A DNA stretch of 64,000 nucleotides, taken from contig JAMPFJ010000009.1 of the NCBI GenBank assembly GCA_023664535.1, positions 17,835 to 81,834 of the forward strand, given 5' to 3'. The notes below the pieces were generated by a model. The model was not told where the DNA came from and ran no database searches. It worked only from the letters and a program-made list of their open reading frames with translations. The position numbers and the translations under genes were made by a program. This stretch comes from Bacteroidales bacterium. Lineage in GTDB: Bacteria > Bacillota > Clostridia > Lachnospirales > Lachnospiraceae. Below, piece after piece: positions 26,156 to 33,577 of the stretch. Every line of letters starts with the position of its first letter. The stretch's first letter is position 1.

Positions 26156-26605
26156 TTAGATGGTAAAATCATTTTCCTGCTTGTAGGAAACCGCCTGTGC
26201 GAATACCTGCGCCAGCACCAGACTGAATAATCCGGCAATAAAAAACACAAGGATAATGATAAGTGATGCAGGGGTAACGACAAAGAAGAGACGGACAAGC
26301 GTAACCAGACTGATGAGGAAGCTGGCGCCGCCCATCCGCTTCAGGGAGGTGACATTTTCTTCCACAAAACAGTTTTCCTCAATTACAGTCTGAAAAATCC
26401 GGCGCAGATGATAGATAATCCAGAGCGCCAGCAGCCCGCAGAGCATAAAAATAATGCACATTACAAGGTAGTTGCTGCCAATGTTCGGATAGTAGACGCC
26501 GAGTACTTTAAAGGTAACCGGCACGCTTAAGGTAACCAGGATTCCGCAGTAAAACATAAAATCCAGAAAAAACTTGGTAAATTTGCTTAAAAAGTTTGTA
26601 TTCAT
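26156..26605 (-). CDS. DUF2975 membrane protein
   Basis: A 149-residue protein with four predicted membrane helices (about 13-33, 45-67, 95-115 and 119-141) of the DUF2975 family. These proteins are typically encoded next to a small XRE regulator and are thought to form a membrane-regulator pair of unknown signal. ATG 26605 has GGAGGAAAAGG upstream. First gene of the three-gene - strand operon with the XRE and DUF4173 genes. Confidence 0.75.
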   Translation of the reverse strand: MNTNFLSKFTKFFLDFMFYCGILVTLSVPVTFKVLGVYYPNIGSNYLVMCIIFMLCGLLALWIIYHLRRIFQTVIEENCFVEENVTSLKRMGGASFLISLVTLVRLFFVVTPASLIIILVFFIAGLFSLVLAQVFAQAVSYKQENDFTI

Positions 26606-26686
26606 TATCCTTTTCCTCCAATATTATCAATTTGATTTTTGGTAAATGCGGTAATTTATATATGCTCACATACTGGTTGTTTTCCT

Positions 26687-26715
26687 ATCATAGGATAAAA
26701 CATCTTGAAAGTCAA
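26687..26715 (-). promoter_or_regulatory. Promoter of the DUF2975-XRE-DUF4173 operon
   Basis: On the - strand, TTGACT (26715-26710), 17-base spacer, TATGAT (26692-26687), about 80 bases upstream of ATG 26605. Confidence 0.6.
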
Positions 26716-26721
26716 TATAAA

Positions 26722-26740
26722 TTTATCGAAAAACGATAAA
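26722..26740. promoter_or_regulatory. Dyad next to the DUF2975 promoter
   Basis: TTTATCG-AAAAA-CGATAAA is a perfect 7-base dyad lying just upstream of the - strand -35 box. It resembles the dyad at 26855-26871 in sequence and spacing. Confidence 0.35.
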
Positions 26741-26808
26741 ATAATATTGAAAAAGGGAAAAGGGTAGACAGAAAGAATAATATTTTCAACAAAAAATAAA
26801 AAAAGTGC

Positions 26809-26837
26809 TTGACTTATTATTAAAATGATAGTAAGAT
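26809..26837 (+). promoter_or_regulatory. Promoter of the SPFH/NAD-kinase-like/Nudix operon
   Basis: TTGACT at 26809-26814, a 17-base spacer and TAAGAT at 26832-26837, about 50 bases upstream of ATG 26894. Confidence 0.6.
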
Positions 26838-26854
26838 ACAGGAAACAAATACAT

Positions 26855-26871
26855 ATTATCAAAAAGATAAT
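26855..26871. promoter_or_regulatory. Dyad in the SPFH gene leader
   Basis: ATTATC-AAAAA-GATAAT lies between the promoter and the start codon of the SPFH gene. It shares the ATC-AAAAA-GAT core of the dyad at 26722-26740, so one regulator might act on both divergent operons. Confidence 0.35.
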
Positions 26872-26893
26872 AACAAAAGAGGAGGACAAAGCG

Positions 26894-27913
26894 ATGGGAA
26901 TTATGTATAAGAAATTTGAGCCGACGGAGTATGTAATGAAAGTGAAGAAAGGCAAGGTGGTACAAAGAGGATTAGGGCTTTCCTTTTTTTACAATACGCT
27001 GACCACCAGCATGATGGTATTGCCTGCGACGGCATTTGATGCAGGATTTGCCTTTGACAATATCATGACAGCGGATTTCCAGGGGGTAAGCGTACAGGGA
27101 GATATTTCCTATACGATAACCGATTATGAGAAAGCAGCCCGGATGGTGGATTTTTCCTATAAAAATAGTAAGAAGGAAAATGAAGAGGTATTAAACGGGG
27201 CAAAACAGAAGATGGCAAAACGGATTCTGAATCTGGCAAAGGTATATGTAACAAAATTTATCAGCGCTAAGAATGTACGCACGGTAATCGTTTCAGGTGA
27301 TGCATTAGCAGCGGATTTGAAGGAGAAGATGAGGCAGGATGAGACAATGCAGGAATTTGGACTGGAGCTGGTTTCTGTGTCTATTCTTGGTATTCTTGCC
27401 AAGCTGGATACACAGAAGGCGTTAGAGGCAGCGACCAGAGAAGAGATTTTAAAACAGCAGGATGATGCAATTTATAAAAGAAGGAATGCCGCTATTGAAC
27501 AGGAGCGTATGGTAAAAGAAAATGAATTAAACACAGAGATAAAAATTGCAGAAAAAAACAAAGAAAAAAGAGAGAAAGAAATGGAGACAAAGCGTCTTGT
27601 GCAGGAGAAACAGGCAGAGCTGGATGCAAAGAAGCTGGAAAACGATATCCGGCTGGAGGAGGAAAACCGCAGATTGGTGGATTTACAGACAGAAAATGAA
27701 AAGAAAAAATCCGATGCCAAGGCATATGATTCAGAGGTGCTGTTAAAAACCTTTGCCGGGATTGATACTGAGGTGGTTAAGGCACTGGCGGTCAGTGGCA
27801 TGGACAGCAGGGCATTGATTGCAAAAGCTTTTGTGGAAATCGGAGATAAAGCAGACAGGATTGGGGTGCTGAATGTATCACCGGATTTGCTGGAGACGTT
27901 AACAAATGTTTAA
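26894..27913 (+). CDS. SPFH/band-7 domain protein
   Basis: A 339-residue protein of the SPFH (stomatin/prohibitin/flotillin) superfamily. Residues about 1-180 form the SPFH domain (MGIMYKKFEPTEYVMKVKKG, later VSVQGDISYTITDYEKAARM). A long charged coiled coil follows (about 190-290, rich in KxExEK). The C-terminus ends VVKALAVSGMDSRALIAKAF. No clear membrane anchor is seen. SPFH proteins assemble into rings on membranes. ATG 26894 has GGAGGAC upstream. The gene heads a + strand operon with an NAD-kinase-like protein (27 bases downstream) and a Nudix protein, suggesting a shared nucleotide-related process. Confidence 0.75.
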   Translation: MGIMYKKFEPTEYVMKVKKGKVVQRGLGLSFFYNTLTTSMMVLPATAFDAGFAFDNIMTADFQGVSVQGDISYTITDYEKAARMVDFSYKNSKKENEEVLNGAKQKMAKRILNLAKVYVTKFISAKNVRTVIVSGDALAADLKEKMRQDETMQEFGLELVSVSILGILAKLDTQKALEAATREEILKQQDDAIYKRRNAAIEQERMVKENELNTEIKIAEKNKEKREKEMETKRLVQEKQAELDAKKLENDIRLEEENRRLVDLQTENEKKKSDAKAYDSEVLLKTFAGIDTEVVKALAVSGMDSRALIAKAFVEIGDKADRIGVLNVSPDLLETLTNV

Positions 27914-27940
27914 ACGCTTAAGGGATAAGGGGAAACAGAA

Positions 27941-28867
27941 ATGGAAAGAGGAATGCATAAGATTGTCATAGTGACCAGAAAAACGAGGCTTCAGGAGCTT
28001 GTGTATAAGTATAATACCGTAGACCAGGCAAGATTCTATATTGAGCATATGGGAGTAGATTTTTCGGATTATCTGGCAGAGGATAAGCAGTACCGGAAAG
28101 TGCTTAAACAGGTTACGGATATCGCAGAACCTTTGGCAAGGATACAGGTGATTGACCGTGATTTTGTGCCGAATATGATTTTCGGGGAGCAGGATATTGT
28201 GATTGCGGTGGGGCAGGATGGACTAATTGCCAATGTGATGAAGTATCTGAATAATCAGCCGCTGGTGGGGGTGAATCCGGATACGGCAAGATGGGACGGG
28301 GTGCTGCTTCCCTTTGAAGCAAAACAATTAACGCAGCTTCTTCCACGGATAATAGCAGGACATTATCATGCAAGGCAGATTACTATGGCGGAGGCAGAAA
28401 CGAAGGATGGGCAGATTATGCTGGCAGTAAATGACCTTTTCATCGGCTGCAAATCCCATACCTCCGCCCGCTATGACATAACGTGGAATGGAAAATGGGA
28501 AAACCAGTCCTCCAGTGGGATTATTATTTCTACCGGACTTGGTGCTACAGGCTGGTATAAATCCATTATGGCGCAGGTGGGACGGATGGCGGACATATTT
28601 AACTGTGGTCAAATTGAGGAGAAGCCCCTTTCCTGGGAGGATAACCGGCTGACATTTGTTGTACGGGAACCATATCCAAGCCGGGTAACCCAGGCAGGAA
28701 TTGTATATGGAAAAATAGAAAAAGGGGATGATTTTCGTATGGTTTCCAAAATGCCGGTGAACGGTGTAGTCTTTTCGGATGGAATAGAGGAGGATGCAGT
28801 TGCATTTAATGCAGGAACAGAGGTTACGGTAAGGATTGCTGACAGAAAAGGACTGCTTGTGGTATAA
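27941..28867 (+). CDS. NAD(+) kinase-like protein
   Basis: A 308-residue protein resembling the NAD/diacylglycerol-kinase fold. Residues about 80-105 (IVIAVGQDGLIANVMKYL) correspond to the nucleotide-binding GGDG loop, here GQDG. A later block SSGIIISTGLGATGWYKSI matches the family's substrate-binding GSTAY-type loop but reads GLGATGW. The usual length of NadK is similar. The two altered loops leave it open whether it phosphorylates NAD or another nucleotide. Encoded between an SPFH protein and a Nudix/NrtR-like protein, it probably belongs to an NAD-linked pathway. Confidence 0.7.
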   Translation: MERGMHKIVIVTRKTRLQELVYKYNTVDQARFYIEHMGVDFSDYLAEDKQYRKVLKQVTDIAEPLARIQVIDRDFVPNMIFGEQDIVIAVGQDGLIANVMKYLNNQPLVGVNPDTARWDGVLLPFEAKQLTQLLPRIIAGHYHARQITMAEAETKDGQIMLAVNDLFIGCKSHTSARYDITWNGKWENQSSSGIIISTGLGATGWYKSIMAQVGRMADIFNCGQIEEKPLSWEDNRLTFVVREPYPSRVTQAGIVYGKIEKGDDFRMVSKMPVNGVVFSDGIEEDAVAFNAGTEVTVRIADRKGLLVV

Positions 28868-28901
28868 TGTGAAAAATGACTAAAGCATCTGGAGGTGGAA
28901 A

Positions 28902-29870
28902 ATGCAGGTATATCACATGGGCAGGGAAGAGAAGGAATATTTAAGGAAGTATGATATTACCCAGTATGACAGACCATCTATTGCGGCAGATATGGCGGTG
29001 TTTTCAATAATGGGCAAGCAGAGTGTCACGGATAAAGAGAAAGTACAGAATACGGATAATTACCGTAAGCTGCCGGAAAAGAATTTGAAGATACTGCTGA
29101 TTAAACGGGGGACATATCCGTACAGGGACTGCTGGGCGTTGCCGGGTGGATTCTGCCAGAGTAATGAGAGAGTGGATGAAACAGCACGCCGGGAACTGTA
29201 TGAAGAAACTCAGGTGGATAATGCATATTTAAAGCTTTGCGGAATTTATGGCGATATAGGAAGAGACCCCAGAGGCTGGATTATTTCCCATACCTTTCTC
29301 GCTTTAATGGATGGCGGACAGAGTAAATTAAGGGCGGGGACAGATGCATGGGAAGCACGCTGGTTTGATATCGGTTTTGTGAAAAAAGAGATAAGAAAAG
29401 AGGTAACGGAGGATTTTGCGAAAATAGAAAATGAATATTGCCTGCAGCTGGACAATACAGATGTCCATGCGACGAATTTGCCGGATAAAACAGATGAGAG
29501 GCAGGTTGCTTTATCTGCTGTAATCCGGGAATACAGAGAGTTTAAGAATTATCATGAAACGGTTCAATATGAGATTGTAGAAAATAATGGATTTGCTTTT
29601 GACCATGCAAAAATTATTACCGGTGCAATTTTGTCTTTGCGTCAGATGGTAGATACAGACGGGAAAATCGTGTTTGATTTAATGCCGGATGTGTTTACGC
29701 TGGCAGAGCTTCAGAATGCATTTGAGATTATTCTGGATAGGAAGCTGCTGGTGCCAAACTTTAGAAGAAAGATGGCGGATTATGTAGTAGAGACGGAGCA
29801 AATGATAGAGGGGGCAGGGCACCGTCCGGCAAAGCTGTTTAAACGAAATATAGAGACTTTTTACCGTTAA
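28902..29870 (+). CDS. Nudix hydrolase with NrtR-like C-terminal domain
   Basis: A 322-residue protein. Residues about 55-180 are a Nudix domain with the box GGFCQSNERVDETARRELYEE beginning near 85 (GX5EX7REX2EE pattern intact), so pyrophosphohydrolase activity is possible. Residues about 215-320 resemble the winged-helix C-terminus of NrtR regulators (LAELQNAFEIILDRKLLVPNFRRKM), which in known NrtR proteins bind DNA while the Nudix part senses ADP-ribose. It could thus be an enzyme, a repressor, or both. Third gene of the SPFH/NAD-kinase-like operon. An N-terminal extension of about 50 residues is unusual. Confidence 0.8.
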   Translation: MQVYHMGREEKEYLRKYDITQYDRPSIAADMAVFSIMGKQSVTDKEKVQNTDNYRKLPEKNLKILLIKRGTYPYRDCWALPGGFCQSNERVDETARRELYEETQVDNAYLKLCGIYGDIGRDPRGWIISHTFLALMDGGQSKLRAGTDAWEARWFDIGFVKKEIRKEVTEDFAKIENEYCLQLDNTDVHATNLPDKTDERQVALSAVIREYREFKNYHETVQYEIVENNGFAFDHAKIITGAILSLRQMVDTDGKIVFDLMPDVFTLAELQNAFEIILDRKLLVPNFRRKMADYVVETEQMIEGAGHRPAKLFKRNIETFYR

Positions 29871-29879
29871 AAAGAAGGA

Positions 29880-29908
29880 TGGACAGCGGACGGAAAAATC
29901 AGTATAAT
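29880..29908 (+). promoter_or_regulatory. Promoter of the flavodoxin gene
   Basis: TGGACA at 29880-29885, a 17-base spacer and TATAAT at 29903-29908. The leader to ATG 29999 is about 85 bases. Confidence 0.55.
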
Positions 29909-29998
29909 AGGAAGCAGAGATAAGCTGCTCTGCAGGAGAACCACAATCTGCAAAGAGCATGAGGAAAGGTACAGAAAAATTTAAAGGAGGATACAGGT

Positions 29999-30454
29999 AT
30001 GTCAAAAACATTAGTTGCTTATTTTAGTTATTCGGGAAATGCAAAGGCGGCAGCGGAGAAGGTGGCAGAGCTTGCCGGAGCGGATTTGTTTGAAATCAAG
30101 CCGGCGGAGCCATATTCTACAGATTATCAGGCGTGTGTGGATGAAGCGAGGAAAGAGCTTCAGGAAAATGCGAGACCGAAGCTTGCCGACAAGGTGGAGG
30201 ATATCAGTGGTTATGACCGGATTATTCTGGGATTTCCGAACTGGTGTAAAACCTGTCCGATGCCGGTATTGTCATTTTTAGAGGAGTATGATTTGAACGG
30301 AAAGAAGATTGATTTCTTCGTGACGAACGGAGGCGGAGGAGTCGGAGACAGTACGCAGGATATTAGAAAAAGTGCGGCAGGCGCCGAAGTGTCAGAGGCG
30401 ATTAACGGAAATGATTTATCCGACGACCGGATAAAAGAATGGCTGAAGCTGTAG
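29999..30454 (+). CDS. Flavodoxin
   Basis: A 151-residue flavodoxin that carries electrons with bound FMN in the cytoplasm, replacing ferredoxin under some conditions. The FMN phosphate loop is near the N-terminus (LVAYFSYSGNAKAAAEKVA, residues 5-23). The IILGFPNWCKTCPMPVLSFLE and DFFVTNGGGGVGDS regions give the other FMN loops. It is of the small NAD(P)H-dependent-reductase-like class common in Firmicutes. The ATG has AAAGGAGG upstream. Monocistronic between a promoter and a strong terminator. Confidence 0.9.
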   Translation: MSKTLVAYFSYSGNAKAAAEKVAELAGADLFEIKPAEPYSTDYQACVDEARKELQENARPKLADKVEDISGYDRIILGFPNWCKTCPMPVLSFLEEYDLNGKKIDFFVTNGGGGVGDSTQDIRKSAAGAEVSEAINGNDLSDDRIKEWLKL

Positions 30455-30478
30455 GGGAAAAGCCGGGACAGAATAAGC

Positions 30479-30566
30479 GGGGCTGCTCCATGAAAGACGA
30501 TTTTCCGGTTTCTTTGTTCATCGGTAACAAGGACGGATATTTTCTTCATGGAACAGCCCCGTTTTT
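30479..30566 (+). terminator. Terminator of the flavodoxin gene
   Basis: A 16-base stem (30479-30494 with 30545-30560, core GGGGCTG/CAGCCCC plus TCCATGAA/TTCATGGA) with one mismatch, followed by GTTTTTG. It lies between convergent genes and probably ends both. Confidence 0.8.
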
Positions 30567-30567
30567 G

Positions 30568-30936
30568 TCAGTCTAAATCATAATCATGTTCATCGTCCAT
30601 GTATTCCCGGTTGGTAACCCGTTTTGCATCCCGCTGGACTTCAATAAGCTGGGACAGCTGTTCCTTTACATCCTTTGGATTCTTAACGCTGACGATATCA
30701 AAATCTCCCATGGATTTATCGGCAGAACAGCAGTGGATTGTACCGACTCCGAAAAGCCGCTGCCAAAAAGACCGGGACAGCGAAACGTCCATAATCCGGT
30801 ATAAGCGCACCTCGTCTTCTTTTTTGTTTAAAAAGCCCTGTTCAATGAACAACCGCTCTTCGGAAAGCATATATTTAGTAAAAGATAGCGGTAATCCGAA
30901 CAGGGTTCTTTTTCTGTCGTTCCATACATAATCCAT
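30568..30936 (-). CDS. PH-domain (YdbS/bPH_2-like) protein
   Basis: A 122-residue soluble protein whose residues about 5-95 look like a bacterial PH domain: FGLPLSFTKYMLSEERLFIEQGFLNKKEDEVRLYRIMDVSLSRSFWQRLFGVGTI matches the bPH_2 pattern (Y-x-h-T...R-x-x-D/x-x-x-Q...GxGxI). Unlike most members it has no membrane helices. The acidic tail (DDEHDYDLD) is unusual. Its function in the cell is unknown. Confidence 0.75.
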   Translation of the reverse strand: MDYVWNDRKRTLFGLPLSFTKYMLSEERLFIEQGFLNKKEDEVRLYRIMDVSLSRSFWQRLFGVGTIHCCSADKSMGDFDIVSVKNPKDVKEQLSQLIEVQRDAKRVTNREYMDDEHDYDLD

Positions 30937-31067
30937 AATAAATTCTCCCTTCGTATTATATTCACTGTTCTTTATTGTATCAGAAATTTAGAAATTGTAT
31001 AGTATTTTTTGTTGTTTATGTTAAAATAGGGAGTGGAAAAGGAAAATAACAGGCAGGGGGACGGAGC

Positions 31068-31871
31068 ATGGCAATTGCTGATTTAGTGAAAACGAACTAT
31101 GATAAGTTAAACGAAAATGACCTCTATATTTGGAACTATATTGATGGGCATCGGGAGGAATGCTGCCAATGTACGATTGAGGAGCTGGCGCAAAACTGTA
31201 ATGTATCCAGAACGACGATTCTGCGTTTTGCCAAGAAGCTGTCAATGCAGGGATTTTCGGAATTGAAGATTCATCTGAAGCTGGAGCTGGAGAGCCGGAT
31301 TCCCCGGGTGGATAAGGATACGATAAAGACGGTCTGTGACGATTACCGGAGCAAGATAGACGAAATGGAAAAAGCGGATTATTCGGCTATCTGTAAAATG
31401 CTCTATGAGGCGAAACGGGTTTTTGTCTACGGCTCCGGAGCGGTTCAATCCTGTGTGGCAAAGGAATTTAAACGCGCATTTCTGTCCGCCAGGGTATGTA
31501 TATACCAGGTGGAGGGAACGGAGGCGGAGCAGGAACTGATTGCCAACGTCCTGAAGGAGGGGGATTTGGTGATTATTGTTTCCCTGACGGGAGAATCCAG
31601 GAATGTCACCAATTTTGCCAAGCTGTTAAAGACAAAAGGGATTCCCATTATCTCTATGACGAAGCTGAAAAACAATACGCTGGCGAAAATGAGCACGGAG
31701 AGTATTTATATCAACACCTCCGATGCAGCCACAGCGCATATTGAAAACTATGAGACGACGACGCTGTTTTTTATGGCGGTGGAGCTTTTGCTGATTAAGT
31801 ATCTGATTTATCAGGAGGAGCAGTGTGCCGGAAGCGGAGGAAGCGATGACAATTCAAAAACTAAAGGATGA
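31068..31871 (+). CDS. MurR/RpiR-family regulator with SIS domain
   Basis: A 267-residue regulator. The N-terminal HTH_6 (residues about 1-75, CTIEELAQNCNVSRTTILRFAKKLSMQGFSELK) binds DNA. The C-terminal SIS domain (about 105-235, VFVYGSGAVQSCVAKEFKRAF and VIIVSLTGESRNV) binds a phosphosugar. RpiR proteins usually control sugar, amino-sugar or MurNAc metabolism near their own gene, but no sugar operon is adjacent here, so the target is unknown. ATG 31068 has GGGGGACGG upstream. Confidence 0.85.
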   Translation: MAIADLVKTNYDKLNENDLYIWNYIDGHREECCQCTIEELAQNCNVSRTTILRFAKKLSMQGFSELKIHLKLELESRIPRVDKDTIKTVCDDYRSKIDEMEKADYSAICKMLYEAKRVFVYGSGAVQSCVAKEFKRAFLSARVCIYQVEGTEAEQELIANVLKEGDLVIIVSLTGESRNVTNFAKLLKTKGIPIISMTKLKNNTLAKMSTESIYINTSDAATAHIENYETTTLFFMAVELLLIKYLIYQEEQCAGSGGSDDNSKTKG

Positions 31872-31889
31872 TTTTTCCAATGGTAAAAA

Positions 31890-31928
31890 AACAGGGCGTA
31901 TAGATTTTCGGTTTCTATATGCCCTGTT
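31890..31928. terminator. Bidirectional-looking terminator hairpin
   Basis: AACAGGGC-x-TATAGA and TCTATA-x-GCCCTGTT form a 15-base stem with one mismatch. On the - strand it is followed by seven T, so it is strongest for leftward transcripts ending at the gene relic near 31967. It may also end the RpiR transcript. Confidence 0.65.
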
Positions 31929-31966
31929 GCGGTTATATTTTATTCTGAGTGCTTATGCAGCCTGCC

Positions 31967-32097
31967 TTAATCATACGGATAGCCATTTTTTGCCTTGTTT
32001 AATTCTGCTTTCTGCGCCGCTTCTCTTGCCGCTTCGTTTCTCATATCCTCCAACATCTTACATATGGCTGCAACCCCTTTCTCATCTCTAAATTTTT
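31967..32097 (-). pseudogene. Short coding relic downstream of the XRE gene
   Basis: On the - strand an open stretch of about 42 codons (FRDEKGVAAICKMLEDMRNE, then a charged Ala/Lys tail ending NGYPYD) follows the MITE at 32097-32305. If the MITE is removed, it falls in the same frame as the XRE protein, separated from it only by that gene's TGA. It may be a former C-terminal part or neighbouring small gene separated by the MITE. The tail resembles the C-termini of Rpn-type nuclease/transposase proteins, but too little remains to be sure. Confidence 0.3.
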
Positions 32098-32305
32098 AGG
32101 TAATTGCGAAACTCCCAATTTCCAAAATCCAGTTGTGCAATATAGACAATATCATAAACAAGGCGCTTTGGAGCCGCCAGTGCTTAGCGAGGTTTTTTCG
32201 AGCTTAGCACTGTTGCGAGCGACAAGCAGCGCAAGCGTGCCTGTATTGATTTGTCTATATTGTACAACGGACGTCTTGAAAAGCTTAAGTTTCGCAAATA
32301 CCTGC
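32097..32305. mobile_element. MITE-like element, copy 1
   Basis: A 209-bp element with terminal inverted repeats (TAGGTAATTGCGAAACT... and ...AGTTTCGCAAATACCTGC). An inner inverted pair (GTTGTGCAATATAGACAATA / TTTGTCTATATTGTACAAC) would let a transcript fold into one long hairpin. Flanks TCTAAATTTT and TTTAAATTTT look like a 10-bp target duplication with one change. No ORF of its own. Same orientation as copy 2. Confidence 0.75.
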
Positions 32306-32314
32306 TTTAAATTT

Positions 32315-32566
32315 TCACTCCCGGGACCGTTCATAGAGCTCAGTTGGAGTAACCCCGAATACTTCTGCAAAATGCTTCAATTCAATGTCGGTAACAAAAC
32401 GTTCGCCGGATTCTATACGTTGAATTGCATTTTTATTCAAATCAATTCCTACAAGCTGCATTTTGTCCGCGAGAATCCGCTGTGACATTCCGGTTTGTGC
32501 CAGCCGGAGTTTTCTTATGGAAATCCCCACAATATTATTTCTTGAACCGTTTTTATTTTTATACAT
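32315..32566 (-). CDS. XRE-family regulator
   Basis: An 83-residue helix-turn-helix protein (SIRKLRLAQTGMSQRILADKMQLVGIDLNKNAIQRIESGERFVTDIELKHFAEVFGVTPTELY). I use ATG 32566 (AAAGG upstream) because the longer frame adds seven residues without a binding site. The stop lies at the edge of MITE copy 1, whose target duplication overlaps it. A short in-frame relic follows on the other side of the MITE. Targets are unknown. Confidence 0.8.
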   Translation of the reverse strand: MYKNKNGSRNNIVGISIRKLRLAQTGMSQRILADKMQLVGIDLNKNAIQRIESGERFVTDIELKHFAEVFGVTPTELYERSRE

Positions 32567-32779
32567 AAATACTGCCTTTCCTGTCACACGATTGACATTT
32601 ACTGCTTGTTAATTACTAAATATTATGATAGAATTTGAAATAAAATGACATTTACTAAATGTCAAAATGGAAATTTGCATGGATTGTTTTACGTTCATGA
32701 AACAATTTTGAAACTTTTTTATATTATCATTTGTCTAATAAATAGATAGAAAGATATCAAAAACAGGAGGCGAAGAAGA

Positions 32780-33451
32780 ATGAGTCGGGAAAAAATGCGA
32801 AATCGGATAGAAGAAGCCGTGTTGGATTCCGGTGAACGGATGTACCGTATGGCAATGGCATTGCTAAGGAATGAGGAAGAGGCGTCCGGGCTTGTGCTAA
32901 GAACGGCATATCACGCTGTCCGGAATGCCGGGGAAGTGAAGAATGAGCGGTATATCGAGTCGTGGCTGTGGAAAAATATTATTTATGCCGCCATGGATTT
33001 TTTGCGGGAGAACCAGACAGAGATTCCACTGGAGGCATTATTTGCTGTGCATGAGCGGGGAAAGGAAGATGATTGTAAGGAGGCGGAAAAAATATGGTAT
33101 ACGCTGGGTGAACGGGAAAAGGCAGTCATTATTCTTTATTATTTCGAGGGGAAAAGACTGGAGGAAGCAGCAGTTATTTTAAACGCTAATGTGGAGACGG
33201 TAAGCATGTTGTTACGCCGTGGGATGAAGAAGCTGAACATAGAAATCATAGAAGCGGAATTTCGGGATGAAAACAGCAGTCTGGAGGGGCTGAAGAAAAA
33301 TTACAAAGGGGTAGAAATCCCCGAAGCGTTAAGGCCGGGAATAGAAAGAAGCATTAAACAGGCAAAAGCGGATATGATTGGAGAAGAGCAGAAGAAAAAG
33401 CAGGTTTCGGTTTTAAATAAAATGGCATCAGTCTTACAATTTTTTACATAA
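32780..33451 (+). CDS. ECF-like RNA polymerase sigma factor
   Basis: A 223-residue sigma-70-like factor. A region 2-like part spans residues about 18-75 (MYRMAMALLRNEEEASGLVLRTAYHAVRN...SWLWKNIIYAAMDFLREN). A region 4 follows at about 105-150 (LGEREKAVIILYYFEGKRLEEAAVILNANVETVSMLLRRGMKKL). The C-terminal 70 residues are a charged extension of the type often seen in Clostridial sigma-V-like factors. No anti-sigma gene is adjacent. ATG 32780 has AGGAGGCG upstream. Possible targets include the amidase gene directly downstream, but that gene also has a vegetative-type promoter. Confidence 0.8.
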   Translation: MSREKMRNRIEEAVLDSGERMYRMAMALLRNEEEASGLVLRTAYHAVRNAGEVKNERYIESWLWKNIIYAAMDFLRENQTEIPLEALFAVHERGKEDDCKEAEKIWYTLGEREKAVIILYYFEGKRLEEAAVILNANVETVSMLLRRGMKKLNIEIIEAEFRDENSSLEGLKKNYKGVEIPEALRPGIERSIKQAKADMIGEEQKKKQVSVLNKMASVLQFFT

Positions 33452-33463
33452 GGCAAACAAAGG

Positions 33464-33492
33464 TTGCATGGACTGGCAAAAAAAGCTATAAT
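33464..33492 (+). promoter_or_regulatory. Promoter of the amidase gene
   Basis: TTGCAT at 33464-33469, a 17-base spacer and TATAAT at 33487-33492. Confidence 0.6.
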
Positions 33493-33577
33493 ATAACGAG
33501 GAAATAAGGCGGAAATGACGATGGTTTCCGCATAGTTAACCGATAACAAAAGTAACAGGAAAAGGAGTACGGGAAAA

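Noticed and set aside
31825..32091. A + strand ORF downstream of the RpiR gene
   Set aside because: Its start lies inside the RpiR gene, it runs through a terminator hairpin and it has low-complexity Leu/Pro-rich content. The - strand relic fits better.
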